DNA of 64,000 nucleotides. Origin: Micromonospora sp. FIMYZ51. Lineage in GTDB: Bacteria > Actinomycetota > Actinomycetes > Mycobacteriales > Micromonosporaceae. Shown one piece after another: positions 20,609 to 28,709 of the stretch. The position numbers and the translations under genes were made by a program. Location: positions 4,154,001-4,218,000 of the forward strand of contig NZ_CP134706.1 in the NCBI RefSeq assembly GCF_038246755.1, in the 5' to 3' direction. How positions within the stretch are numbered: the first letter of the stretch is position 1; each line of letters starts with the position of its first letter. The notes under the pieces are model-generated. The model saw nothing but the letters and a program-made list of their open reading frames with translations, was not told the DNA's origin and did no database searches.

Positions 20609-20622
20609 TGGGAGCGCTACCA
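20609..20622. promoter_or_regulatory. CebR-like LacI-family operator
   Basis: TGGGAGCGCTACCA differs at one base from the perfect palindrome TGGGAGCGCTCCCA known as the operator of cellobiose regulators of the CebR type in Streptomyces. It lies 46 bases before the MFS start and about 100 bases before the divergent LacI gene, so it could control both. Confidence 0.65.
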
Positions 20623-20723
20623 GCACAATCTGTTTCAGGTGCTTACCGCGATGATGGCGGGCGCGGCATGATGTGAGCGTCCGCGCCCACCGAGGCGGAC
20701 GACCGGTAACAGGGAGAAACATC

Positions 20724-21707
20724 ATGACAACGGCACGCCGGCCGGCCACCCTCGACGACGTCGCCCGGGTGGCCGGGGTGTCCCGCTCGACGGCGTCGCG
20801 GGTCCTCGCGGGCAACGGCTTCGCGTCGCCGATCGCCCGCGAGCGGGTGCGTACCGCCGCCGACCGGTTGGGTTACGTGCCCAACCCGGCGGCCCGGGCA
20901 CTTGTGCACGGCAGTGGCGTACGCCTGCTGGTCGCGGTGGCCGGCACCAGTCCGGAGGTCCTCGACGACAGCTACGTCGACCAGGTGGTCAGCGCCGTGG
21001 CCCGGGCCTGCGCGCCGCACGGGCTGGGCGTGACGCTCCAGTGGGTGCCGCTGGACGCGCCGGCACTGCTGACCCGGCTCACCGACGATCGGGCGGTGGC
21101 CGGCCTGGTACTGGTCAACACCACAAGCGCGCTGCTCGACCTGGTGCCGCGCCGGCTGCGGAGACGGACCGCGTCGATCGGGATCGGCTCGGCCACCGTG
21201 CCGTCGGTGGACATCGACAACGCCAGCGGCACCGCCGCACTCGTCCGGCACCTGTACGCCAGTGGCCGGCGACGGATCGTGATGGTCACCGGACCCCGCT
21301 GGCTGGCCTGCGCCGACCGCTCGTTGCAGGCGTACCGGCGGCTGCTGCGTGACGCCGGCCTGCCGACCCGGGAGGTGGTCGGCGACTTCACCGCCGCCCG
21401 GGGCCGGCTGGCCGCCCGGGAGGTGCTGCACCGCTGGCCGGACACCGACGCGATCGTCGGGATCAGCGACGCGACCGCGCTCGGGGTGATCGGCCAGCTA
21501 CGCGCCGAACGGGTGCGGGTGCCCGACGACATCGCGGTGACCGGATTCGACGACATCCCGCTGGCCTCGGCCACGGACCTGACCACGGCGAGCCATCCGG
21601 TGCGGCAGATCGCCACGGCGGCGGCGACAATGGTGCTCCAGCGGTGCCCGGAGCCGGGCAGCAGCACCATGTTCCCGTCCGCACCGGTGCTCCGCGAGAG
21701 CGCCTGA
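20724..21707 (+). CDS. LacI family transcriptional regulator
   Basis: This 327-residue protein has an N-terminal LacI helix-turn-helix (TLDDVARVAGVSRSTASRVL, about 9-28) with the hinge region ending near LGYVPNPAARAL. A periplasmic-binding-protein-like sensor domain follows. The C-terminal part after FDDIPLASATDLTT is somewhat shorter than usual. ATG at 20724 follows GGGAG eight bases upstream. It is divergent from the MFS transporter, and a CebR-like site lies between them, which is the probable autoregulated operator. Confidence 0.9.
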   Translation: MTTARRPATLDDVARVAGVSRSTASRVLAGNGFASPIARERVRTAADRLGYVPNPAARALVHGSGVRLLVAVAGTSPEVLDDSYVDQVVSAVARACAPHGLGVTLQWVPLDAPALLTRLTDDRAVAGLVLVNTTSALLDLVPRRLRRRTASIGIGSATVPSVDIDNASGTAALVRHLYASGRRRIVMVTGPRWLACADRSLQAYRRLLRDAGLPTREVVGDFTAARGRLAAREVLHRWPDTDAIVGISDATALGVIGQLRAERVRVPDDIAVTGFDDIPLASATDLTTASHPVRQIATAAATMVLQRCPEPGSSTMFPSAPVLRESA

Positions 21708-21812
21708 CCGACGCCGACCACCGCGCTCGATCCGCCACCGACGCCGCGCGGCGGACTGGGGTTTCCGGTGCCGACGTGCGACCGCCGGGGCTCAGGTGGT
21801 GAGCGCGCGTAG

Positions 21813-22544
21813 CAGGTCACGCACGAGCTGCACGCCGACCTGGTGGTCGGCGCCGACGGGCTGCGCAGCGCGCTACGGGCGGCGCTCTGGCCGCAGCTTC
21901 CGCCCCCGGCCTACGGCGGCTCGACCGCCTGGCGGGCCGCCATCGCCTACCACGGACCGCCGGTCGCGGCGGTCAGTTGGGGGCCCGCCGCCGAGTTCGG
22001 CATGGTGCCGCTCGGCGAGGGCCAGTTCTACTGGTACGCGGCGATCAGCTCGCCGCCCGGCCGGACCGCCCCGGACGAACTGGCGGCGGTACGCGAGCGC
22101 TTCGGCGACTGGCACGATCCGATTCCGGCGCTGCTCGCCGCGACCCCGCCGGAGGCCGTGCTGCGCAACGATCTCTACCAGCTGGCCGCCCCGCTGCCCA
22201 GCTTCGTGCAGGGCCGGGTGGCCCTGCTCGGCGATGCCGCCCACACCATGCTGCCCCACCTGGGGCAGGGCGGCTGCCAGGCGATCGAGGACGCGGTGAC
22301 GCTTGGCGCGCTCGCCGACCCGGCCGGCGACGTGCCGGCGGCGCTGCGCGCGTACGACCGGGCGCGCCGACCCCGCAGCCAGGCCGTCGCCCGCGCGGCG
22401 GCCCGGACGGCGCGCTTCGGCCAGCAGCTGCGTCACCCGGCGGCGATCGCGGTACGCGACACGGTCATGCGGTTGACGCCGGCCCGGATGGCGCTGCGCG
22501 GGATGGCCCGCCACGCCGACTGGCACCCACCCCGGGCCGCCTGA
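21813..22544 (+). pseudogene. 5'-truncated FAD-dependent monooxygenase
   Basis: The open frame encodes the C-terminal two thirds of an aromatic-ring-hydroxylase-type flavoprotein. It begins inside the second FAD motif region (ADLVVGADGLRS) and has the diagnostic GDAAHTMLPHLGQGGCQAIED, which binds the FAD ribityl/pyrophosphate. The N-terminal GxGxxG nucleotide-binding region is absent, and a TAG lies immediately upstream in frame. An internal GTG at 21843 could be translated, but the product could not bind FAD normally. The truncation point lies about 105 bases after the LacI gene. Confidence 0.75.
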
Positions 22545-22604
22545 ACGCCTCAGGCGCCCGGATGCTCGCCGCCGGGTCGGATCCAGTCCGAGTCGTGGCC
22601 GGGC

Positions 22605-23036
22605 TCAGCCGGCGGCGGCCAACGAGGTGAGTTCGGCGTACTCCGGCGAGGCCAGGAAACGGGTAAGCATCTGGGCCGTGCCCGGGGTGTACGGTCGCCC
22701 GTCCAGCACCTCGTCGGTGGAGAGGAAGACCAGGGCGGCGCCCTCGCCGAGCACGATGTCCTGCTGGCGGGCCCGGGTGGGGGCGCAGAAGTAGTGCTTC
22801 ACCCGATCCTGGTCGGGCAGTTCCTGGCGGGCGTACAACCGCAGTCCGTCCGCCACCCGCAGCCCGGTCTCCTCCTGCAACTCCCGACGGGCGGTCTTCT
22901 CCGGGGTCTCCCCCGGCTCCCCGTGCCCGCCCGGCAGACCCCACACGTTCGGTTGGTACGGGGCGTACTCGTCGCGCAGCTGCATCAGCAGCCGCCCGTG
23001 CCGGTCCACCAGGAGGATGCAGGAAATCGGAATCAT
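22605..23036 (-). CDS. Nudix hydrolase
   Basis: This 143-residue protein has a complete Nudix box, G-x5-E-x7-REUxEExGU, spelled GGHGEPGETPEKTARRELQEETGL across two lines of the fold (its key Gly, Arg and Glu residues are all present around residues 36-58). It is expected to hydrolyse a nucleoside diphosphate linked to another group, with Mg2+. The substrate is unknown. ATG at 23036 is six bases downstream of a TAGTTT -10 element and lacks a ribosome site, so the mRNA is probably leaderless. It is divergent from the DUF6412 gene. Confidence 0.9.
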   Translation of the reverse strand: MIPISCILLVDRHGRLLMQLRDEYAPYQPNVWGLPGGHGEPGETPEKTARRELQEETGLRVADGLRLYARQELPDQDRVKHYFCAPTRARQQDIVLGEGAALVFLSTDEVLDGRPYTPGTAQMLTRFLASPEYAELTSLAAAG

Positions 23037-23042
23037 GGCTAC

Positions 23043-23086
23043 AAACTAAGTCCCCGTACGCCTCGGACTCCACTACCGGCTATGGT
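23043..23086. promoter_or_regulatory. Face-away pair of leaderless promoters
   Basis: The -10 box TAGTTT on the reverse strand (23048-23043) lies six bases from the Nudix ATG. The -10 box TATGGT on the forward strand (23081-23086) lies six bases from the DUF6412 GTG. Both fit the TAnnnT rule for leaderless mRNAs, and the two genes are only 56 bases apart. Confidence 0.55.
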
Positions 23087-23092
23087 TGTCCA

Positions 23093-23374
23093 GTGATCGG
23101 TTTCGGCATGCTCTGGTACCTCGTCGGCGTATTGGCCGACGTCGGTGCGTCGAGCATGCTGTCCGGCACGGCCGCGGCGACCGGCGTACTGCTCAGCGTC
23201 GTGCTCGCCGCCTCGAATCTGCTGCACCGGGTGGTCACCGAACCCGAGCTGCGGATCACACGCCGGGTGCTGCGGGAACGCTCCGGACGCACCGGCATAC
23301 CCCGGCATCGCGATCCCGATGCCGCCGGCCGGGCCCGCCCCAGGGCCCCGACGGCGACCCTCGCGGTCGCCTGA
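23093..23374 (+). CDS. DUF6412 family small membrane protein
   Basis: This 93-residue protein has two hydrophobic helices (about 2-18 and 25-45) followed by a basic, arginine-rich cytoplasmic tail. It resembles DUF6412 proteins, which sit beside a YidC paralogue in Micromonosporaceae. GTG at 23093 fits a leaderless promoter. Function is unknown, but pairing with YidC suggests a role at the membrane-insertion site (inference). Confidence 0.7.
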   Translation: MIGFGMLWYLVGVLADVGASSMLSGTAAATGVLLSVVLAASNLLHRVVTEPELRITRRVLRERSGRTGIPRHRDPDAAGRARPRAPTATLAVA

Positions 23375-23526
23375 GCCTTCACTTCTCCCGCTCGCCAGCA
23401 CGCCGCTGATCGGCGACCGCAAACCGACTGTTCTGCCCTTTTCGGTCACAGGTCGCCTTTCGAGGGGTGCATTTTGCCTAATTCATTGATTTTCATCGGT
23501 TGTTCGAACGCCACCGGGGTCGCCCG

Positions 23527-24432
23527 GTGAGTACGATCTTCAGCCCGCTGATGGCAGTGATCTACGGAGCCATCTCGGCAATCCTGCTTTTCTGGCACGC
23601 CGCCTGGCAGCTGCTCTTCGGCGACGCGATGGTGCTGGGCACCAACTGGTCGTGGGTGCTCGGCATCGTCTTCCTGGTGCTCACCGTCCGGACCGTCCTG
23701 TTCCCGGTCTTCGTCAAGCAGATCAAGTCACAGCGGGCGATGCAGGCTCTCCAGCCCCGGATCCGGGAACTTCAGGAGAAACACAAGGACGACCGGGAGA
23801 CCATGCAGAAGGAGATCCTGGAGCTCTACCGCACCGAGAAGGCCAACCCGCTGATGGGCTGCCTGCCGATGCTGGTGCAGATCCCGGTCTTCCTCGGCCT
23901 GTTCCACGTGCTGCGGCACCTCAAGCCGACCATGCCCGAGCACATGAAGACGCTGTACGGCTGGACGGTCACCCAGTTCGACAGCGCGTCGTCGGCGAAG
24001 TTGTTCGGGGCCCCCATCGCCGGCAGCTTCCAGTCCACCGCGGAGCAGCTCGCCGTGCTCGGCGCCGACGGCGTCACGGTCAAGGTGGTCGCCGGGATCC
24101 TGATCGTCACGATGATCGTGACGACCTATCTGAGCAGTCGCCAGCTGATCCTGCGTACCGGCTGGGCCGAGGATCCGCAGCAGAAGATGGTGCAGCGGCT
24201 GATGCTCTACGGCATCCCGCTGTCGCTGCTCGTCTCGGGTCTGATCTTCCCGATCGGCGTGATCATCTACTGGGTGATCACGAACCTCTTCTCCCTCGGC
24301 CAACAGACCTGGGTGCTGCGCAAGTATCCGCCACCGGCCCCGAACGGCCCGCCCGCACCGAAAACGGTGCCGGACGCGCCGGGATCGCTCGCCCCACGAG
24401 TCGGCGCGAAGCCGACGCGCCCCAGGAAGTGA
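23527..24432 (+). CDS. yidC: YidC/Oxa1 family membrane protein insertase
   Basis: This 301-residue protein has the core Oxa1 fold: first conserved helix region VLGIVFLVLTVRTVLFPVF, then the cytoplasmic coiled-coil RIRELQEKHKDDRETMQKE. The membrane helices with PMLVQIPVFLGLFHVLRH and GLIFPIGVIIYWVITNLFSL and a proline/lysine-rich tail follow. It inserts membrane proteins alone or with SecYEG. It stands apart from the rpmH-rnpA cluster, so it is probably a second YidC. GTG at 23527 is taken as start because the Oxa1 N-helix follows directly. Confidence 0.93.
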   Translation: MSTIFSPLMAVIYGAISAILLFWHAAWQLLFGDAMVLGTNWSWVLGIVFLVLTVRTVLFPVFVKQIKSQRAMQALQPRIRELQEKHKDDRETMQKEILELYRTEKANPLMGCLPMLVQIPVFLGLFHVLRHLKPTMPEHMKTLYGWTVTQFDSASSAKLFGAPIAGSFQSTAEQLAVLGADGVTVKVVAGILIVTMIVTTYLSSRQLILRTGWAEDPQQKMVQRLMLYGIPLSLLVSGLIFPIGVIIYWVITNLFSLGQQTWVLRKYPPPAPNGPPAPKTVPDAPGSLAPRVGAKPTRPRK

Positions 24433-24437
24433 CAGGC

Positions 24438-24476
24438 GATCCTGGTACGTCACGCGCGCGGTGACGTACCAGGATC
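24438..24476. terminator. Perfect 16-bp hairpin, bidirectional terminator
   Basis: GATCCTGGTACGTCAC at 24438-24453 pairs perfectly with 24461-24476 around the seven-base loop GCGCGCG. It lies between the convergent YidC and GH3 genes, five bases from each stop. Confidence 0.85.
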
Positions 24477-24480
24477 CGCC

Positions 24481-26811
24481 TCAGTGGATCAGGGTCGTGG
24501 TCCAGCGCGGGGAGGAGTGGGTGACGGGGGCCGGGTCACCGGTCAGGGTGGTCGACGCCGCGGTGTCGCGCTGGGTGCTGGTGCCCACCCAGAGGTCCAC
24601 GTCACCGGGCTCGACGATCCGGTTGAGGCTGCGGTCGGAGAAGGCCAGCCGGGTGGTGGGCACCGCCAGCTCGACCGTGACCGACTGACCCGGCGCCAGG
24701 TGGATCCGCCGGTAGCCGAGCAACTGCGCCACCGGCCGGGTCACCGAGGCCACCCGGTCGTGACCGTAGAGCTGGACCACGTCGTCACCGGCGACCGTAC
24801 CGGTGTTGGTGACACGTACGGTCGCCCGGATCGTGCCGTCGGTGGGCACCGTGGCGGGCACCGACAGGTCCGCGTGCGCGAAGGTCGTGTAGGACAGGCC
24901 GTGGCCGAACGACGCCGGGGGCGTCGTCGCCAGGTTGGTCACCTCGTTGCCCTCGCCGAGCGCGGGATGCAGGTACGAGTACGGCTGAGCCCCGGCCGAG
25001 GCAGGCAGGCTGATCGGCAGCTTGCCGGAGGGGTTCACCCGTCCGGAGAGCACCCCGGCGATCGCGCCGGCACCCTCCTCGCCCGGGAAGAACGCCTGCA
25101 CCACCGCCGCGCACCGCTCCAGCGCCCAGCCGACCGCGTACGGCCGGCCGGTGAGCAGCACCAGGACCACGGGACGACCGGTGGCCAACACCCGCTCGAC
25201 CAGCTCCCGCTGGACGCCGGGCAGTTCCAGGTCGTCCCGGTCACAACCCTCGCCGACCGTGCCGCGCCCGAACAGGCCAGCGTGGTCGCCGACGACCAGG
25301 ACGGCGACATCCGCGGCGGACGCCGCCGCGACCGCGGCACCGAACCCGGACCGGTCGTCGCTGTCCACGTCGCAGCCCTGCGCCGAGCTGACCAGCTCGG
25401 CACCGAACTCGGCGCGGACCGCGTCGAGCACCGTCGGCACCTCGATGCCGGTCTCCACGTCGGGGTGCTGGGCGAGTACGTGGTTGAGGAAGGAGTAGCA
25501 CCCGAAGAGGGCGGCCTGCCGATCGGCGTTCGGACCGATGACCGCCACCCGCCGGCCGGCCGGCAGCGGCAGGATCTCCTGGTTGCTGACCAGGATGATC
25601 GACTCCTCGGCGAGGCGGCGGGCGATCGCCCGGTGCTCGGGCGAGTCGAGGTCGATCGACTGGACCGGCTCGTCGGTGAAGGTGGCGTCGAGCAGCCCGA
25701 GCTCAAGCTTCTGGCGCAGCACCCGCAGCACCGAGCGGTCGACGAGGGCCTCGTCGAGCCGGCCGGAGCGCACCGCCTCGACCAGGGTCAGGTACGCGTC
25801 GCCGGTCGGCAGTTCGATGTCGACCCCGGCGGTCAGTGCCTGCACCGCCGCCTCGGCGTGGTCCACCGCGACGTGGTGCAGCAGGTTCAGAAACGCCACG
25901 CCGAAGTAGTCGGCCACCACCGTGCCGTCGAAGCCCCACCGCTCCCGCAGCAGGTCGGTGAGCATCGTCGGGTCGGCGGCGACGGGCACACCGTCGATCT
26001 CGGCGTAGGAGTGCATGACCGACCGGGCGTCGCCGTCGAGGATCGCCATCTCGAACGGCAGGAGCAGCACGTCGGCGAGTTCCCGCGGGCCGGCGTGCAC
26101 GGGGGCGAAGTTGCGCCCGGCCCGCGAGGCGGAGTAGCCGACGAAGTGCTTGAGCGTGGCGTGCACCCCCTGGGACTGCAAACCACGCACGTACGCCGTA
26201 CCGACGGTGCCGACCAGGTACGGGTCCTCGGAGATGCACTCGTCGACCCGGCCCCAGCGCGGATCCCGGATCACGTCGAGCACCGGGGAGAGGCCCTGGT
26301 GCACGCCGAGCGCCCGCATCGACGCGCCGATCGCGGCGGCCATCTCGGTGACCAGTTCGGGATCGAAGGCCGCGCCCCAGGCCAACGGGGTGGGGAAGGT
26401 GGCCGCCTTCCACGCCGAGAGCCCGGTCAGGCACTCCTCGTGGACGATCGCCGGGATGCCCAGCCGGGTGCCCGTCACCAGATCCGCCTGGAACTTCCAC
26501 AGCCAGGCCGCGCGGGCGGCGGCGTCGACAGGGCGGGTGCCGTAGGCCCGGGTCAGGTGGCCCAGCCCGTGCCGGGAGAAGGTCTCCAGCTTGCCGACGT
26601 CGCCGAACTCGCCCTGCAACGGGGCGACCGCCTCGCCGTCCTCCTTCTCCCAGAACCCGACGAGCTGCGCGATCTTCTCCTCGATCGTCATCCGGCCGAG
26701 CAGCTCGCGTACCCGTGCCTCCCCCGCCGCCCGGTCGGGCCGGTCGTGGCTCGGGCCCGGCTGGGCCGGCGTCGCCGCCGGCCCAGCCACCACCCCGTGG
26801 AGCTCAGTCAT
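24481..26811 (-). CDS. Glycoside hydrolase family 3 (beta-glucosidase/xylosidase type)
   Basis: This 776-residue enzyme has a GH3 N-terminal TIM-barrel domain (about 35-370), a C-terminal alpha/beta domain (about 400-640) and a fibronectin-III-like domain (about 680-750). The nucleophile is probably Asp301 in TVVADYFGVAF, and the KHFVGYSASRAGRN segment carries the usual substrate-binding Lys-His. There is no signal peptide, so it acts in the cytoplasm on imported oligosaccharides. It is the last gene of the transporter operon, 36 bases after the second permease. Whether glucosides or xylosides are cleaved cannot be read from sequence. Confidence 0.93.
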   Translation of the reverse strand: MTELHGVVAGPAATPAQPGPSHDRPDRAAGEARVRELLGRMTIEEKIAQLVGFWEKEDGEAVAPLQGEFGDVGKLETFSRHGLGHLTRAYGTRPVDAAARAAWLWKFQADLVTGTRLGIPAIVHEECLTGLSAWKAATFPTPLAWGAAFDPELVTEMAAAIGASMRALGVHQGLSPVLDVIRDPRWGRVDECISEDPYLVGTVGTAYVRGLQSQGVHATLKHFVGYSASRAGRNFAPVHAGPRELADVLLLPFEMAILDGDARSVMHSYAEIDGVPVAADPTMLTDLLRERWGFDGTVVADYFGVAFLNLLHHVAVDHAEAAVQALTAGVDIELPTGDAYLTLVEAVRSGRLDEALVDRSVLRVLRQKLELGLLDATFTDEPVQSIDLDSPEHRAIARRLAEESIILVSNQEILPLPAGRRVAVIGPNADRQAALFGCYSFLNHVLAQHPDVETGIEVPTVLDAVRAEFGAELVSSAQGCDVDSDDRSGFGAAVAAASAADVAVLVVGDHAGLFGRGTVGEGCDRDDLELPGVQRELVERVLATGRPVVLVLLTGRPYAVGWALERCAAVVQAFFPGEEGAGAIAGVLSGRVNPSGKLPISLPASAGAQPYSYLHPALGEGNEVTNLATTPPASFGHGLSYTTFAHADLSVPATVPTDGTIRATVRVTNTGTVAGDDVVQLYGHDRVASVTRPVAQLLGYRRIHLAPGQSVTVELAVPTTRLAFSDRSLNRIVEPGDVDLWVGTSTQRDTAASTTLTGDPAPVTHSSPRWTTTLIH

Positions 26812-26847
26812 GCTGTGTATCCCCTTTGTTGCTCGTGCCGCTGTCGC

Positions 26848-27708
26848 TCAGCCCTTGACCGCGCCCTGGAGGCCACCGACGATCTGTTTCTCGGCGAACG
26901 TGAAGAAAAGTAGTGCCGGCAGCATCGCCAGCGACGTGAAGGCGAGGATCCCCGCCGTGTCGGAGGTGTACTGACTGGAGAAGTTCTGTACTCCCAGGGG
27001 CAGGGTATGCAGGCTGGCGTCACCGAGCACCAGTAGCGGCAGCAGGAAGGCGTTCCAACTCGCCACGAACGCGAGGATCCCGACGGTGACCATCGCCGGC
27101 CGCGACAGCGGCAGCACGATGCGCCAGAGGAAGCCGATCCGGCCGGTGCCGTCGATGGCGGCGGCATCCTCCAACTCGCGGGGAATGGCGGCCAGGAAGG
27201 GCCGCAGGATCACGATCGTGATCGGCAACTGGAAGGCGATCTGCGGCAACATCACCGCGTAGTACGAGTTGATCAGGTTGAGGTCGCGCAGCATGAGGTA
27301 GAGCGGCAGGATCGCCGCGCCGGCCGGGAAGAGCAGGCCCAGGGTGAAGAAGGTGAACAGCGCCTCGCGCCCTCGGAAGGTGTACCGGGCGAGCACGAAG
27401 GCGGCGCTGACCCCGAGCAGCACGACACCGAGCGTCGTACCGAGGGCGATCACCCCGCTGTTGAAGGTCTGCTCCCAGAAGTTGCTCTGCGTCAACACCC
27501 GCCGGTAGTTGTCCCAGACCCAGGGGTCGGGCAGACCGGCCGGATCCGCGACGATCTGCGGAGTGGTGCGGAAGCCGCCGACGATCACGTAGACCACCGG
27601 GGTGATCGACACGGCGGCGACCGCGAGCGCCAACGCGTAGGTCAGCGGGCTGCTCCACGCGAAGGGTCGGCGGGCGGTGGACGAGGACGGCATGGTGTTC
27701 GCGGTCAT
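26848..27708 (-). CDS. Carbohydrate ABC transporter permease (MalG type)
   Basis: This 286-residue protein has six membrane helices and the EAA loop PRELEDAAAIDGTG, which docks the import ATPase. It forms a heterodimeric channel with the permease encoded just upstream; the ATG lies two bases after that gene's stop. The operon encodes no ATPase, so a shared MsiK-type ATPase probably energises it (inference). Confidence 0.94.
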   Translation of the reverse strand: MTANTMPSSSTARRPFAWSSPLTYALALAVAAVSITPVVYVIVGGFRTTPQIVADPAGLPDPWVWDNYRRVLTQSNFWEQTFNSGVIALGTTLGVVLLGVSAAFVLARYTFRGREALFTFFTLGLLFPAGAAILPLYLMLRDLNLINSYYAVMLPQIAFQLPITIVILRPFLAAIPRELEDAAAIDGTGRIGFLWRIVLPLSRPAMVTVGILAFVASWNAFLLPLLVLGDASLHTLPLGVQNFSSQYTSDTAGILAFTSLAMLPALLFFTFAEKQIVGGLQGAVKG

Positions 27709-27710
27709 AG

Positions 27711-28709
27711 TCACTTCGCCCTTCCGGTGACGGCACCCTGGATGTCGCGGCGCAGCAGGAAGCGCTGGAAGAGCAGTGCCGCGACGAAGGAGATGACGAA
27801 CAGGATCACGGCCACCGCGTTGCCGTAGCCCCACAGCCGGGCGAAGAACCCGTTGTCCACCATGTACGTCGCCATGGTGGCCGATGCGCCGAGGGACCGT
27901 ACCGCAGGCACCGAGGTGACCCAGATGATGTCGAAGACCTGCAACGAGCCGATCATCGACAGGAACATCCAGATCCGGATCGTGGGGCCCAACAGCGGCA
28001 GGGTGATGTGCCGCTGGGTCTGCCACCAACTCGCTCCGTCGATCGCGGCGGCCTCGTTCAACTCCTGCGGCACGTTGGACAGACCGGCGAGCAGGAGGAT
28101 GATGGCGAAGCCGACGTACTTCCAGGTGAGGATGAACAGCAGCGTCCAGATGACGATGTCGAGGTCGGCGAGCCACGCCTGCACCAGGCCGCCCAGGCCC
28201 AGCGCCTCCAGGAAGGCGTTGAACGTGCCGGCGTCGGAGAGCAGCAGCTTCCACATGATGCCGACGGTGACCTCGGCGAGCACGTACGGCACGAACGCCA
28301 GCAGCCGGAACAGGGTGCGCCCACGGAACTTCCGGTTGAGCAGCAGGGCCACGCCCAGCGCGACGGGGCCCTGGATCAGCAGCGACCCGAACACGATGAT
28401 GGCGTTGTTGCGCAGCGCGTCGAGGAAGATCGGGTCCTGGAAGGCCAGGACGTAGTTGTCGAACCCGACGAAATCGGTGGGCGGCCCGACTCCCCGCCAC
28501 CGGAAGAGGCTGTAGTAGAAGGCGAAGCCCATCGGCACCAGCACGAACATCACGTACACGATGACCGCTGGCGTGGTGAGACCGATGATCTCGTACCACT
28601 TGCGTCGGGTCTCGGCCGCGCGGTGTGGCGATCGCCTGGCGGGCCGGCGCCCCGCCGGCGGCGCGGTCGCGCCGCCGGCGAGGTCCAGGGTTGGGTTGGT
28701 GGAGGTCAC
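27711..28709 (-). CDS. Carbohydrate ABC transporter permease (MalF type)
   Basis: This 332-residue protein has a basic N-terminal tail, six membrane helices and the EAA loop PQELNEAAAIDGASWW. It is the partner of the MalG-type permease. Its GTG start overlaps the stop of the binding-protein gene as GTGA, so the two are translationally coupled. The longer upstream frame is antisense noise within the binding-protein gene. Confidence 0.94.
   Translation of the reverse strand: MTSTNPTLDLAGGATAPPAGRRPARRSPHRAAETRRKWYEIIGLTTPAVIVYVMFVLVPMGFAFYYSLFRWRGVGPPTDFVGFDNYVLAFQDPIFLDALRNNAIIVFGSLLIQGPVALGVALLLNRKFRGRTLFRLLAFVPYVLAEVTVGIMWKLLLSDAGTFNAFLEALGLGGLVQAWLADLDIVIWTLLFILTWKYVGFAIILLLAGLSNVPQELNEAAAIDGASWWQTQRHITLPLLGPTIRIWMFLSMIGSLQVFDIIWVTSVPAVRSLGASATMATYMVDNGFFARLWGYGNAVAVILFVISFVAALLFQRFLLRRDIQGAVTGRAK

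Noticed and set aside
24484..26913. 809-codon forward frame opposite the GH3 gene
   Set aside because: Arg/Gly/His/Val-rich without domains; the reverse strand has all GH3 motifs.
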